Source of the DNA: Coix lacryma-jobi var. lacryma-jobi | Lineage: Eukaryota > Streptophyta > Magnoliopsida > Poales > Poaceae | DNA length: 64,000 bases | Reading direction: 5' to 3' | NCBI GenBank assembly: GCA_009763385.1 | Contig: CM019825.1 | Location: 113,207,131 to 113,271,130, forward strand | Shown: in pieces, positions 44,067 through 52,816 of the stretch | How the letters are laid out: each line of letters begins with the position of its first letter | Numbering within the stretch: the first letter of the stretch is position 1 | The notes under the pieces: model-generated | The model's database searches: none | Told to the model about the DNA's origin: nothing | The model's input: the letters and a program-made list of their open reading frames with translations, nothing else | Translations under genes and position numbers: made by a program

Positions 44067-46709
44067 TGAAAGGTCGAGATGGCGGACTAGAGGGGGGTGG
44101 GTGAATAGTCCTTTTTAAAATTAAACTTAATCGGAGCGGCTAACCGAAACAAATGCGGAATTAAAGCTATCGGTCTAGCCAAGACTATACCCCTCTACCT
44201 ATACTCTATGACACCTTACAAAAGATCCTAATCAATGCAAATAAGGTGTCGGGCTAGCTAGAGCTCACCTAACCAATTCTAGAAGCAAGGTCACACAAGC
44301 CTATGCAACTAGTACTTCAAGCACGGGGGAGCTCCTATGCAATCTAGCAAGCAAAGCACAAAGCCTAAGCTCACTAGCAATGCTCAATAACAAGGCTACA
44401 CAAGCCAAATTAGAGAGCTCAACTTAGCTACACAAACTAAGCAACTAAACACTAGCACAAGAATAAATATTGCAATACAAGCTAGTGTAAACAACAGGTA
44501 GTCGGTACTACCGAGCTGCTAGGCCGGTACTACCGACACCGGTACTACCGGGCTTTACGGCCGGTACTACCGAGCACCTGTAGGGAGCTACGAAATCGAA
44601 GGGGATGAGATGCAATCTCAGATCTAGCAATTACCCCACTTCCCTAGATGATGTAGATGACGATTGTAGCTTCCCCAAGTCTTCGTTCCTTGCCAAAAGG
44701 TAGATCGAGTCTTTCCAACCTAAGATAGAGTGATGGAGGGAGGAAGAACACGAAGAACACAAACAAGCGTAATATGCAAGGAAACAAGAACAATAAGAGC
44801 AACAAGAGACGGGGACACAAGATTTTATCCCGAGGTTCACTTGGTTGCCACCAAGCTAGTCCCCGTTGAAGCAAGCCCAAGGTTGCCGCCGATCCTCTTG
44901 CTAGTGGTGACCCTAAGTCACTCTCTCCACGATGGAGTGCTCACCAAGAGCTCTAGCTTTCGATCCGGCCGGACCACTTGGCGCTCTTCACGCCTCTTCT
45001 CCACTAGAGTTGCTCTTCGCGATCTCCCGCGGGGCGAGCGCAATGCCCCTCACAAAGCTTCTCCGGAGCGACGCACAATCTTCACGCGGGCTTCACGACG
45101 GAGACACGCACCAAGCCGTCTAGGAGGTGGCAACCTCCAAGAGTAATAAGCACCACCGGCTTGCAACTCGAACACCTAGTGCCACTCGATGCAATCTCTC
45201 AAAGCAACGCACTAGAATCGCCCACTCGCAATAGATTCGCACACTAGCAAGCACAAGCGAGTTAGAGGGCTCCTAAGCACTTCCCAACCATGGACACAAA
45301 GTCCCTAGGGTGCTCAACCTCTACCTAGGGCCGGCCACCCCTCTATTTATAGAGGGGAGCCACAAACTAGCCGTTTTCCCCTTCTCCCGATCTTCCACGC
45401 CTTCGGTCGGTACTACCGACCCAAGGGCCGGTACTACCGGCGGTCCAAAAGACCGTTAGAAACGACTTTTTAACACGGGCGGTAGTAGGGTCGGTACTAC
45501 CGGCCCCGGTACTACCGGCCTTATAGCGGTACTACCTCTAGGCCAAATATGGCCCAAAACAGAGAGCATGCGATCTGCTCGCGGAGGGGTCAGTACTACC
45601 GGCCTTATGGTGGTACTACCTCTAGGCCAAATATGACCCAAAATAGAGAGCATGCGATCTGTTCGCGGAGGGGGTCGGTACTACCGGCCTCAGGGTCGGT
45701 ACTACCTCTAGGCCAAAAAATGACCTCCGCGCTAAAACGGCCATAACTTTTAGCTCCGAACTCCGATTTCGATGATCTTGGACATTTTGGAAAGCTTATT
45801 CAGAAGGCTACACAACCCACATACAAAGCTAAACCAACTCACAAAGGGTTAGTACAGTTTTCCAATCCATGATCCATCGCTTCTCTTTTTCCAACCAAAG
45901 CTTTCTCCAAAACTTCTCCGAGTTGATCCAAATCAACTCCAACACCTTCTCCTTTGCAAATGTGCCAACACCACCAAGTGTATACAACCTTGTGCATGTG
46001 TGTTAGCATTTTCACAAACATTTTTCAAAGGATTTTCACTTGCTCTCACCACGCCACTCGATCCTAGCAACATCGCAATGTTAGATCGCTCAAGTAGCAC
46101 TAGATGACCGATATGCAAACAAGTTTGCTCCTCTTAATAGTACGGCCATCTATCCTAAACCCGGTCATAATCTTCTCTACACACCTATGACCGGTGAAAT
46201 GAAATGCCCTACAAGTATAACTTTGCCTTGTGCATTCCATTTCATCTTCTTTGGTGTTGATGCAACACATGCACCAACCTCTTCATCAAATGATATGATC
46301 CACTTCATATCATCACATGGCCTTCATGGTCCATTGATCTTGACATCACTTGCTCTTCACCATCGCTTCGGTCCTTCGACGCCAAGTCTTGCTTAAGCCT
46401 CCCGACACTCGGTACCAACGGCTTCAAAGCCTTCAACTTGCCCTTCACCTTCGCAACCGGTCCATCAAGCCAAGTCTTGCCTTGATCTTCACCATCTTAG
46501 CCACATGACCACATGTCATGTTTCATGTGCATTAAGCTCCTTCTTCACTTGTGTGAGCCTTGCAACATATTCCAAGCCATTTCTCCTCTATGGCATATGT
46601 TGCTCACACATGATCACCTGTGGACTAATCACCTATGTAATTTACTTCAAACACATATTAGTCCACCTAAGTTGTCACTCAATTACCAAAACCAAACAAG
46701 GACCTTTCA
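44067..46709 (-). repeat. SIRE-type solo LTR inside COPIA-4
   Basis: 2643 bp, TGAAAGGTC...GACCTTTCA (minus-strand start TGAAAGGTCCTTG at 46709), with a perfect CCGCC duplication (44062-44066 and 46710-46714). No gag-pol or second LTR lies between the duplications, so it is a solo LTR left by recombination between two LTRs. It contains two arrays of a palindromic 'ggtactaccgg' motif (44500-44580 and 45400-45720). All short frames inside are incidental. Confidence 0.9.
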
Positions 46710-46714
46710 CCGCC

Positions 46715-47650
46715 GGAGGACGAGACTCGCCGCCACCCGCCGGAAAGGGCCACATTGAGATGCGCCCTGACCATGAGTGGTTGTAGGATGGCCAGGGTGC
46801 ACCGCGTGGAGGTGCCGGTGTGCTCCCACGACCGGTCCTCGCACTCCGACCGCCACCGCGGCGACGGCGGTCGCCACGCCCCCCCCCCACCCCCGCTCGG
46901 CCCGGGAGGAGGACCAAGTAGAGACGACGCAGGCGGAGCGGTGGGGCGCGGCGGAGGAGTGGCAGCCAGAGCAGTCGAGGACGACGAGGACCCCGACGCT
47001 GAGAGCGACCCAGGCTGGATGCCCTGAGTGAGCTCCTCCATGACGAGGTCATCACGAACCTGAAGGAAGGTGGGGAACGGCCGCTGCCGAGTGATCCAGG
47101 TCCGAAGGTGGCCGTAGCGCTCGCTGAGGCCGCGGAGGACGTTGAGGACCAAGAACCGGTCGTCCACGGCGCAATCCAGGTCACCGAGTGCATCAGCCAT
47201 GCCCTTCATCCGGCGACAGTACTCACCGACAGGGAGGTCACCCTGGACGAAGGTGCGGAAGCTCGCATCGAGACGCAGTGCCCGGGCTTCGGCGTTGCCC
47301 AGGAACTGGCCCTCGAGAGCCAGCCAGGCACGACGGGCGGTGGCGGGGGTGCCCTCCGGAGGAGCGCGGACGAGGTCGTGCAGGTCAAGGGAGATGGTCC
47401 CAAGAATCCAGGAGAGGACGTTGTTGTCGAGGCGCTGCCACACAAAGGTCTGAGCCGCAGCGGCGTGGTGACGAGGACATGGTCGTCGAGGGCGTAGCGG
47501 CGGAGGGTGAGGAAGACCAGGTCCTTCCAGCGGGCATAGGACGGTGACTCAGAGTCGAGGACGACGGGCACCAGACTGCGGATGTTCTGGACGGCCCCGA
47601 CCTGGTAGTGGAGCTGAGCGACGAGAGGATCAGCCGGATCGGGCACCGGT
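46715..47650 (-). pseudogene. COPIA-4 Gag core
   Basis: Minus strand: PSYARWKDLVFLTLRRYALD near the start, then, in a second frame, NNVLSWILGTISLDL, EYCRRMKGMADALGDL and LNVLRGLSERYGHL. This is the UBN2-type Gag of the Ale lineage, with one frameshift near 47440. The Gly/Pro-rich tail is cut by the solo LTR. No CCHC knuckle is visible. Confidence 0.75.
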
Positions 47651-48684
47651 ATGGGAGATGACCACAGAGAGCGGGACCCGGAGGATGTGGCATCGGTGTC
47701 GGCAGCACAGGGCAGCCGAGGAGCTACTCCGCCTCGACGAGCTGACGAGCGAGGGTGTCAGCCGCGTCACGCTCACGCTACCAGATGAGTGCGGCGGCAC
47801 GCACTCGCGCCTGTCCATCCGCGGCAGCGACCCGCGCGGCAAACCAGAGCGGGTGCGATAGCGTAGTCGGGTTGGGGAAGAAGCGGTGGAGGAGGTGGCG
47901 CGGGGAAGGAGCCACCGGCAGCTGCGCTGAGTGCGAGCGCCCCCCAGCCTGAGCCCAAGGCGCCGGAGGGACTCGCAGCAGTATCGGGCTGCAGGCCGGC
48001 CGCATAGGAGGAGAAAGGCAGCTGCTGGCCGGCCTGAGGGCTCGTGACGAGGCCACCAGCAGCGCCCGAGAGACGCCGCCCACCCCTGGAAGTGCGCGGC
48101 AAACGAGAGGGGCGGCGAGAGGCGGGTGGTGGCTGGGGAAGGTCGCTCGCGCCTGGTCGTCGGCGCCCTGGCCGCCGGCTGTAGGGCTGGCGCCGAGCTG
48201 CAGGGGTGGCCGCCGGTGCGGGGTGCAGAGGGGCTGGCGCCCGCGACCTGGCGGCGGGGAGTGGACGCGCCGCACGCCCCTGGCCGGGCGGGGAGGAGGG
48301 GCCCGCGCCTGGACGCCCGTTGCCCTGGCGCCGGAGGCGAGGTCGGCGCGCCGAGGCCGCCGCGTCGGAGGCGCCGGTGCCCGGTTGCCCGGCCCTGGCC
48401 GCCAGCAGGAGGGTCGGGGGTCCTAGGGCGCGAGCCGCCGGGCCGAGCGCGCCCGCGCTGGACCCGCCGCAGAGCCGACGACGGCGGCGGCGCCAGGCTG
48501 GGGGGCCGCAGGGCGCGAGTGAGCCCAGGTCGCGCAGGGAAGGGGAGTGAAGGAGGAGAAGGAGTTGGGGGGAGGAGGAGGCTGCCAGCCGTCGGCCCTG
48601 GCCGCGGCAGCAGCGGCGAGGAGGCGGCGGCTGGCGGCTGGAGGTGGAAGGAGGAAAAGAAAAGGAAAACCTAGCTTGATACCA
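47651..48684 (-). other. COPIA-4 leader and Gag N-terminal region
   Basis: Very GC-rich DNA between the binding site and the Gag core. Long open frames on both strands are Pro/Arg/Ala-rich, caused by composition. A charged stretch near 47700-47830 on the minus strand may be the Gag N-terminus, but no frame is convincing. Confidence 0.4.
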
Positions 48685-48784
48685 TGTTGGAAAAAGTGAT
48701 TGGATTAGTGATTGGCTAACCCTAGGAGGGTAGCAATACAATCATACATGGGCCTCATGGGCCTAATAGTCTCATACTCCAACA
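48685..48784 (-). repeat. COPIA-4 5' LTR (100 bp)
   Basis: Partner of 40492-40591; the minus-strand primer-binding site tggtatcaagct begins at 48684. Confidence 0.92.
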
Positions 48785-48789
48785 GTCAG

Positions 48790-49343
48790 TCCAAAATTTT
48801 GTGGAAGCATCGTTACCGACTAACACGGCTTGAGCACAACTATGAACTGGAACTGGGAGAGCGCTCCAGTCTTTCTGGTTCAGTTTTGCCAAGCCACAAC
48901 CATTTCACCCTAAGAGCCCAGCCAAAACGATGTAAATCCAAGATACCAAGACCTCCAAGTTCCTTAGGCCTGCTGACCTTGGGCCATGCTAGCAAACAAT
49001 GCCCTCTATTAGCTTCTTTTCTTCCTCGCCACAGAAAGTTTCGACGAATTTTGTCGATGGCCTTTAGACACCAAGGGGGCAGATCCATGGCAGTGGCAAT
49101 ATAAATCAGCATAGCCGTGAGCATATGTTTCACCCCTACCTGCCCAGTTCATCAGGTCCGCATTTCACCTTGGGAGTTTTTCTGCAATTTTGTCAATGAG
49201 CGGCTGGAGTTGAGGTGTCAACTTTCTGATGGAGAGAGGGAGTTCGAGATATTTGCAAGGGAGCTCGTCCTGGACCTTGCAAGGGAGATGACCATTCACT
49301 ATTGCAAGAGTGGTAAAGAAGTTGGGAGAGCATTAATTATATA
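48790..49343 (-). pseudogene. LINE-a, RT C-terminal piece
   Basis: Minus strand: FPCKYL-like LPCKYLELPLSIRKL, QPLIDKIAEKLPR, then IDKIRRNFLWRGRKEANRGH, LAWPKVSRPKELGGLGILDL and LRVKWLWLGKTEPE. This is the region after the RT catalytic box in plant L1 ORF2. It is frame-damaged and 5'-truncated. It continues beyond COPIA-4 at 40486. Confidence 0.8.
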
Positions 49344-49387
49344 ACTCTTGACTGAGGGTCAAGGAAGGAAATTACACAATCAAGTAA

Positions 49388-49590
49388 TGTTAAAATATAT
49401 TGTCATCTCTCTAGATATGATAGATTAGTATATGTGGGATATCTTCAGATATGGTAGATTAAGGTCATGTAACAAGGTTTCTTATATCTAAGGGAGACTT
49501 TTTTGCCTCCTATTCAATATACTATTATATAATTTGCTCACGAGGCTAAGCAATTGAATTAGCTATTCCACCAATTCTTTCCCTCCTACA
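49388..49590 (+). repeat. Orphan copia LTR at the start of COPIA-5
   Basis: About 203 bp, TGTTAAAATATATTG...CCCTCCTACA, followed directly by tggtatcatgag, a copia primer-binding site. It does not resemble the LTR at 52530-52665, which closes the same coding block, and no partner is in the window. Confidence 0.7.
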
Positions 49591-49654
49591 TGGTATCATG
49601 AGTACTAGTTTTGATCTAGGGCACAAGACATCAGATCTAGGGCACAAGACATCA

Positions 49655-49851
49655 GTTATGCACTAGGGATGGAACGACTAGAACATTACGAAGTGGAAAA
49701 GTGGACGCTGGTGTGTGAAGGACAGACTCGCCACGACATGAGATTGGAAGGGTGTGACCATTGCCAACAGTAATGGAGGGATGATAGGAAGGATGGCGGG
49801 AAAGGAGTATACCATCCGAGGTGCTCATGTGGGATGAGGCACCAGAATCCT
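49655..49851 (-). pseudogene. Inverted protease fragment of a COPIA-1-like element
   Basis: On the minus strand it reads DSGASSHMSTSDGILLSRHP, then ITVGNGHTLPISCRGES and LRNVLVVPSLVHN. This is the counterpart of COPIA-1 at about 15097-15291, with a few changes. It lies in the leader of COPIA-5, opposite to the reading direction of COPIA-5, which has its own protease at 51221. Confidence 0.85.
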
Positions 49852-50102
49852 CTTCCTCTGCCCGTGCGCCCTGCTCTCGGGCGTGTGCCACCGCACTGCC
49901 AGGCGCGCTCCCCTCCAGTCGCGCCGCCGCCTTGGCCGCCTGCTTCAGGGCTGCTTCAGGCCGCCCTTGCCGCGCCTTTGCTCCCCACGCGCCGCCCTCT
50001 GCCGCGCCCCTGCTCTGCACGTGCCGCCTTCCTCCGCCGCGCGCCCCTGATCCGATCGCGCCGCTTCTCCCATGCCTCTGATCCGCACGCGCTGCCTCCG
50101 CC

Positions 50103-51000
50103 ATGACGACCTCGTCGGATGCTTCCGCCACCTCTGACGCCCTTGGCTCCCAGTCCTCCGACGCTATGGGGGCGGATGCCTATGCTTCCTCCTTCCATGT
50201 CGCCTACGCCTCTGTCAGCGTGAAGCAGCACGTCCCGGTCGCCCTCAACCTCGAGCGTCCCAACTACTCCAAGTGGAAGGCGTTCTTCACTGCCCTCTAC
50301 TTCAAGTACGGGTTGCTCGGCCACATCGATGGCACGGAGGACGCGCGTCCGACTGACCCTGCGTGGTCTCAGCTCGACGCCTGTATCCGTGGCTGGATGT
50401 ATGGCTCCATCGACGACACCGTCCTCGACCTCGTCATGGAACCCGATCACGACGCGCGCGCCCTGTACGTCTCCATCGAGGCCCTGTTTCAGGCCAACAA
50501 GGAGGCTCGTGCTGTCGTCCTCGGGCAGGAGTTCCACACCATGTCCCAGGGCGATCTTTCCGTCGACGCCTATGCCCAGCAGATGAAGCACACCACCGAT
50601 GCCCTCCGGGAGGTTGGCCACACCATCTCCCCCGCGCAGCTTGTGCTCAATCTTCTGCGCGGCATCAACCCCCGCTTCGCCAACACCGCCGACATCATCA
50701 CCGTCGCCGCTTCCCGACTTCAGGTCCGCCACCGACATGCTCTGTGTCAAGGAACTTCGACTTGGCATCGAGGGCAAGGAGGCTTTGGCCTCAGCTCTTG
50801 CCGCCTCAACCACCTCCTCCTGCACGTCGCCGGCCTGCCGGTCCACCTCTTCTGCTACCTCCAACAGTGGGGGTGGTGGCAAAGGCAATGGGGGCAAGGG
50901 CAAAGGTGGGCGCGGCAGCAATGGCAGCAGTGGCAGCGGCGGTGGCCGCAAACAGCAGCATGTCGCGCCGCAAGGCAGTCTCGGCAGGTGACAGGCTCCT
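50103..51000 (+). pseudogene. COPIA-5 Gag
   Basis: ATG 50103 gives MTTSSDASATS. The UBN2-type core runs from PNYSKWKAFFTALYFKYGLL through CIRGWMYGSIDDTVLDL to LLRGINPRFANTADI. The frame shifts near 50720, after which the next frame reads ATDMLCVKELRLG and a Gly/Lys/Arg-rich tail ending in a stop near 50991. No CCHC knuckle. Close to COPIA-1 Gag in layout. Confidence 0.8.
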
Positions 51001-51180
51001 CAGCCGGCCGGTCCTTGGGTCTTCTACAACCCTTGGGCCGCCCAGTGGCTTCCTCAGCAGCAACAGTGGGGTGCGCCACCCGCGTCTTCTCCACAGGCAC
51101 AACCTGCCTTCGCGCAACCCTAGTTCACCACGGCTGGCCCATCGGCGTACGGGCCTCCAGGTGTCTGGGATCCGACCAGC

Positions 51181-51525
51181 TTGATCGCCGCCCTCAATCA
51201 GATGGCGGTTCTGGGGTCTGCCCCCTGGGTCATGGACAGCGGAGCGACATCCCACATGTCCTCCAACGACGGTATTCTTCTCTTCCGTCTCCCGTCACCA
51301 CCGTCCTCAATTACGGTCGGCAACGGGCAATCTATTCCTGTTCTTAGTCGTGGCACATCTCTTATGCAATTAGCTGATCGTTCTTTTCATCTTGATAATG
51401 TTCTTGTCGCTCCTCAACTCACTCGTAACCTGTTATGTGTTCGACAGTTTACTCGCGACAATAACTGTTCAATTGAGTTTGACGCCTCTGGTTTTTCTGT
51501 TAAGGATCTCCGACATGTCTCTCTT
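51181..51525 (+). pseudogene. COPIA-5 protease and start of pre-integrase
   Basis: Contains VMDSGATSHMSSNDG (protease) and the downstream strand up to FDASGFSVKDL. At about 51515-51525 the sequence jumps into late RT, so about 2 kb (zinc region, integrase, most of RT) is lost. Confidence 0.8.
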
Positions 51526-52440
51526 TGTTTACAAAGAGGGCGCTGACATCGCCTACGTGCTGCTCTAAGTTGACGACATCATCCTGACAGCCTCGTTGCC
51601 CGCACTACTTCAACGCATCACCAGGCTCCTTCACTCTGAGTTCGCCATGACGGATCTCGGGGATCTCCATCACTTCCTCGGGATTTCTGTCACTCAGTCC
51701 TCTGGCGGCCTCTTCCTCTCCCAGCGCCAGTACGCTGTGGATCTGCTCCAGCGCGCCAGCATGGCCGAGTGTCACTCTACAGCGACTCCTGTGGACACTC
51801 GCGCCAAGCTCTCTTCTACGGACGGCGCTCCGGTGGAGAATGCCACCCAGTACCGCAGCCTCGCTGGTGCTCTTCAGCATCTCACGCTGACTCGTCCGGA
51901 CCTCGCCTACGCCGTTCAGCAGGTGTGTCTCTTCATGCACGACCCGCGCGAGCCTCATCTGGCGATGCTCAAGCGTGTCTTGCGGTATGTGAAGGGCACT
52001 CTGTCCACTGGGCTTCACATTGGCATTGGCGGCATCGACTGTCTGACAGCCTACTCCGAAGCTGATTGGGCTGGTTGTCCGGACTCTCGGCGCTCCACTT
52101 CGGGTTACTGCGTCTTCCTCGACGACAACTTAGTCTCTTGGTCCTCTAAACGACAGACTACGGTTTCTTGTTCGAGTGTGGAGGCTGAGTATCGTGCTGT
52201 TGCGCACGCTGTGGCTGAGACTTGTTGGCTTCGTCAGTTGCTTCAGGAGCTCCATGCGCCCATCTCTTCGGCGACGGTTGTCTACTGTGACAATGTCAGC
52301 GCTGTCTACATGACTGCCAATCCAGTTCATCGTCGCACGAAGCACATCGAGATAGATATACTTCGTCTGTGACAAAGTGGCCTTGGGACAGGTCCGGGTG
52401 CTCCACGTCCCATCGTCTCATCAGTTCGCGGACATTATGG
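51526..52440 (+). pseudogene. COPIA-5 RT end and RNase H
   Basis: RT resumes at MSLCLQ/SLFVYK, and the Tyr of the YVDD box is a TAA stop (51566-51568). The frame then runs through HHFLGISVTQS and the RNase H motifs YSEADWAGCPD, CSSVEAEYRAVAH and RTKHIEIDI, where a one-base change shifts the frame near 52358. It is close to COPIA-1 part 2. Confidence 0.8.
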
Positions 52441-52529
52441 CCCCTGTATAGTTGTTTGCTGACTTTATTTAGGTCCAGTCTTTGTCCAGTCTTTGTGTTC
52501 GTGACACTCCCGCTTAGACTGAGGGAGGG

Positions 52530-52665
52530 TGTTAGAATGTAAATGTAACATAACAGCCCATATTGGGCGTAATGGCCCATTGGCCCTGTACACATTGTAA
52601 CCCTAACCGATTAGGCTATATAATGAAGGTCACCCCCCTGATTAGGGTGTGCGGTGTTTCTCACA
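52530..52665 (+). repeat. COPIA-5 3' LTR (COPIA-1 family)
   Basis: 136 bp, TGTTAGAATGTAAATG...GTGTTTCTCACA, after a purine tract (gactgagggaggg). Shared phrases with the COPIA-1 LTR include 'tacacattgta', 'ggctatata' and 'atgaaggtcacccccc', and the length is the same as the COPIA-1 5' LTR. Confidence 0.85.
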
Positions 52666-52816
52666 GATGTACTTGCTCATGGCAATGGTCTCGACTGAGG
52701 GACTTCTGCAACTGCTTGCAAGTCGGGCTTTGTCTTATCGGATTTCCCTGTATGCGGATGTTGTTTTATTCCTTCTACCCACTTCCAGTGACATTGATTT
52801 AATCCTGGACATTCTC
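52666..52816 (+). pseudogene. LINE-b, RT palm fragment
   Basis: Plus strand: EGLLQLLASRALSYRISLYA, then DVVLFLLPTSSDIDL. This is the plant L1 RT region around the catalytic YADD. Here the box reads YADVV, so one Asp codon is missing in frame. The piece ends where COPIA-6 is inserted; its 3' partner begins near 60310. Confidence 0.75.

Larger units (their letters stand above)
40492..48784 (-). mobile_element. COPIA-4, Ty1/copia element with 100-bp LTRs (antisense)
   Basis: Flanked by a perfect GTCAG duplication (40487-40491 and 48785-48789). The LTRs are only 100 bp (40492-40591 and 48685-48784) with TGTTGGA/TCCAACA ends and five differences. Minus-strand binding site tggtatcaagct adjoins the right LTR, and a purine tract complement (cccccccgcagtc) adjoins the left LTR. 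It is about 5.6 kb without the SIRE-type solo LTR at 44067-46709. It sits inside LINE-a. Same Ale-like lineage as COPIA-3 but older and defective. Confidence 0.93.
49388..52665 (+). mobile_element. COPIA-5, mosaic and deleted Ty1/copia block
   Basis: It contains a foreign-looking 5' LTR with binding site, a 21-bp tandem repeat (49613-49654), an inverted 197-bp piece of another element's protease region (49655-49851), Gag, protease, the end of RT and RNase H, and a 3' LTR of the COPIA-1 family. Integrase and most of RT are deleted. No target duplication is found. It lies between LINE-a and LINE-b. Confidence 0.75.

Noticed and set aside
45400..45720. Repeated short motif that might suggest a CRISPR-like array
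   Set aside because: The motif is short, spacing is irregular, and it lies in a SIRE-type solo LTR in plant nuclear DNA.
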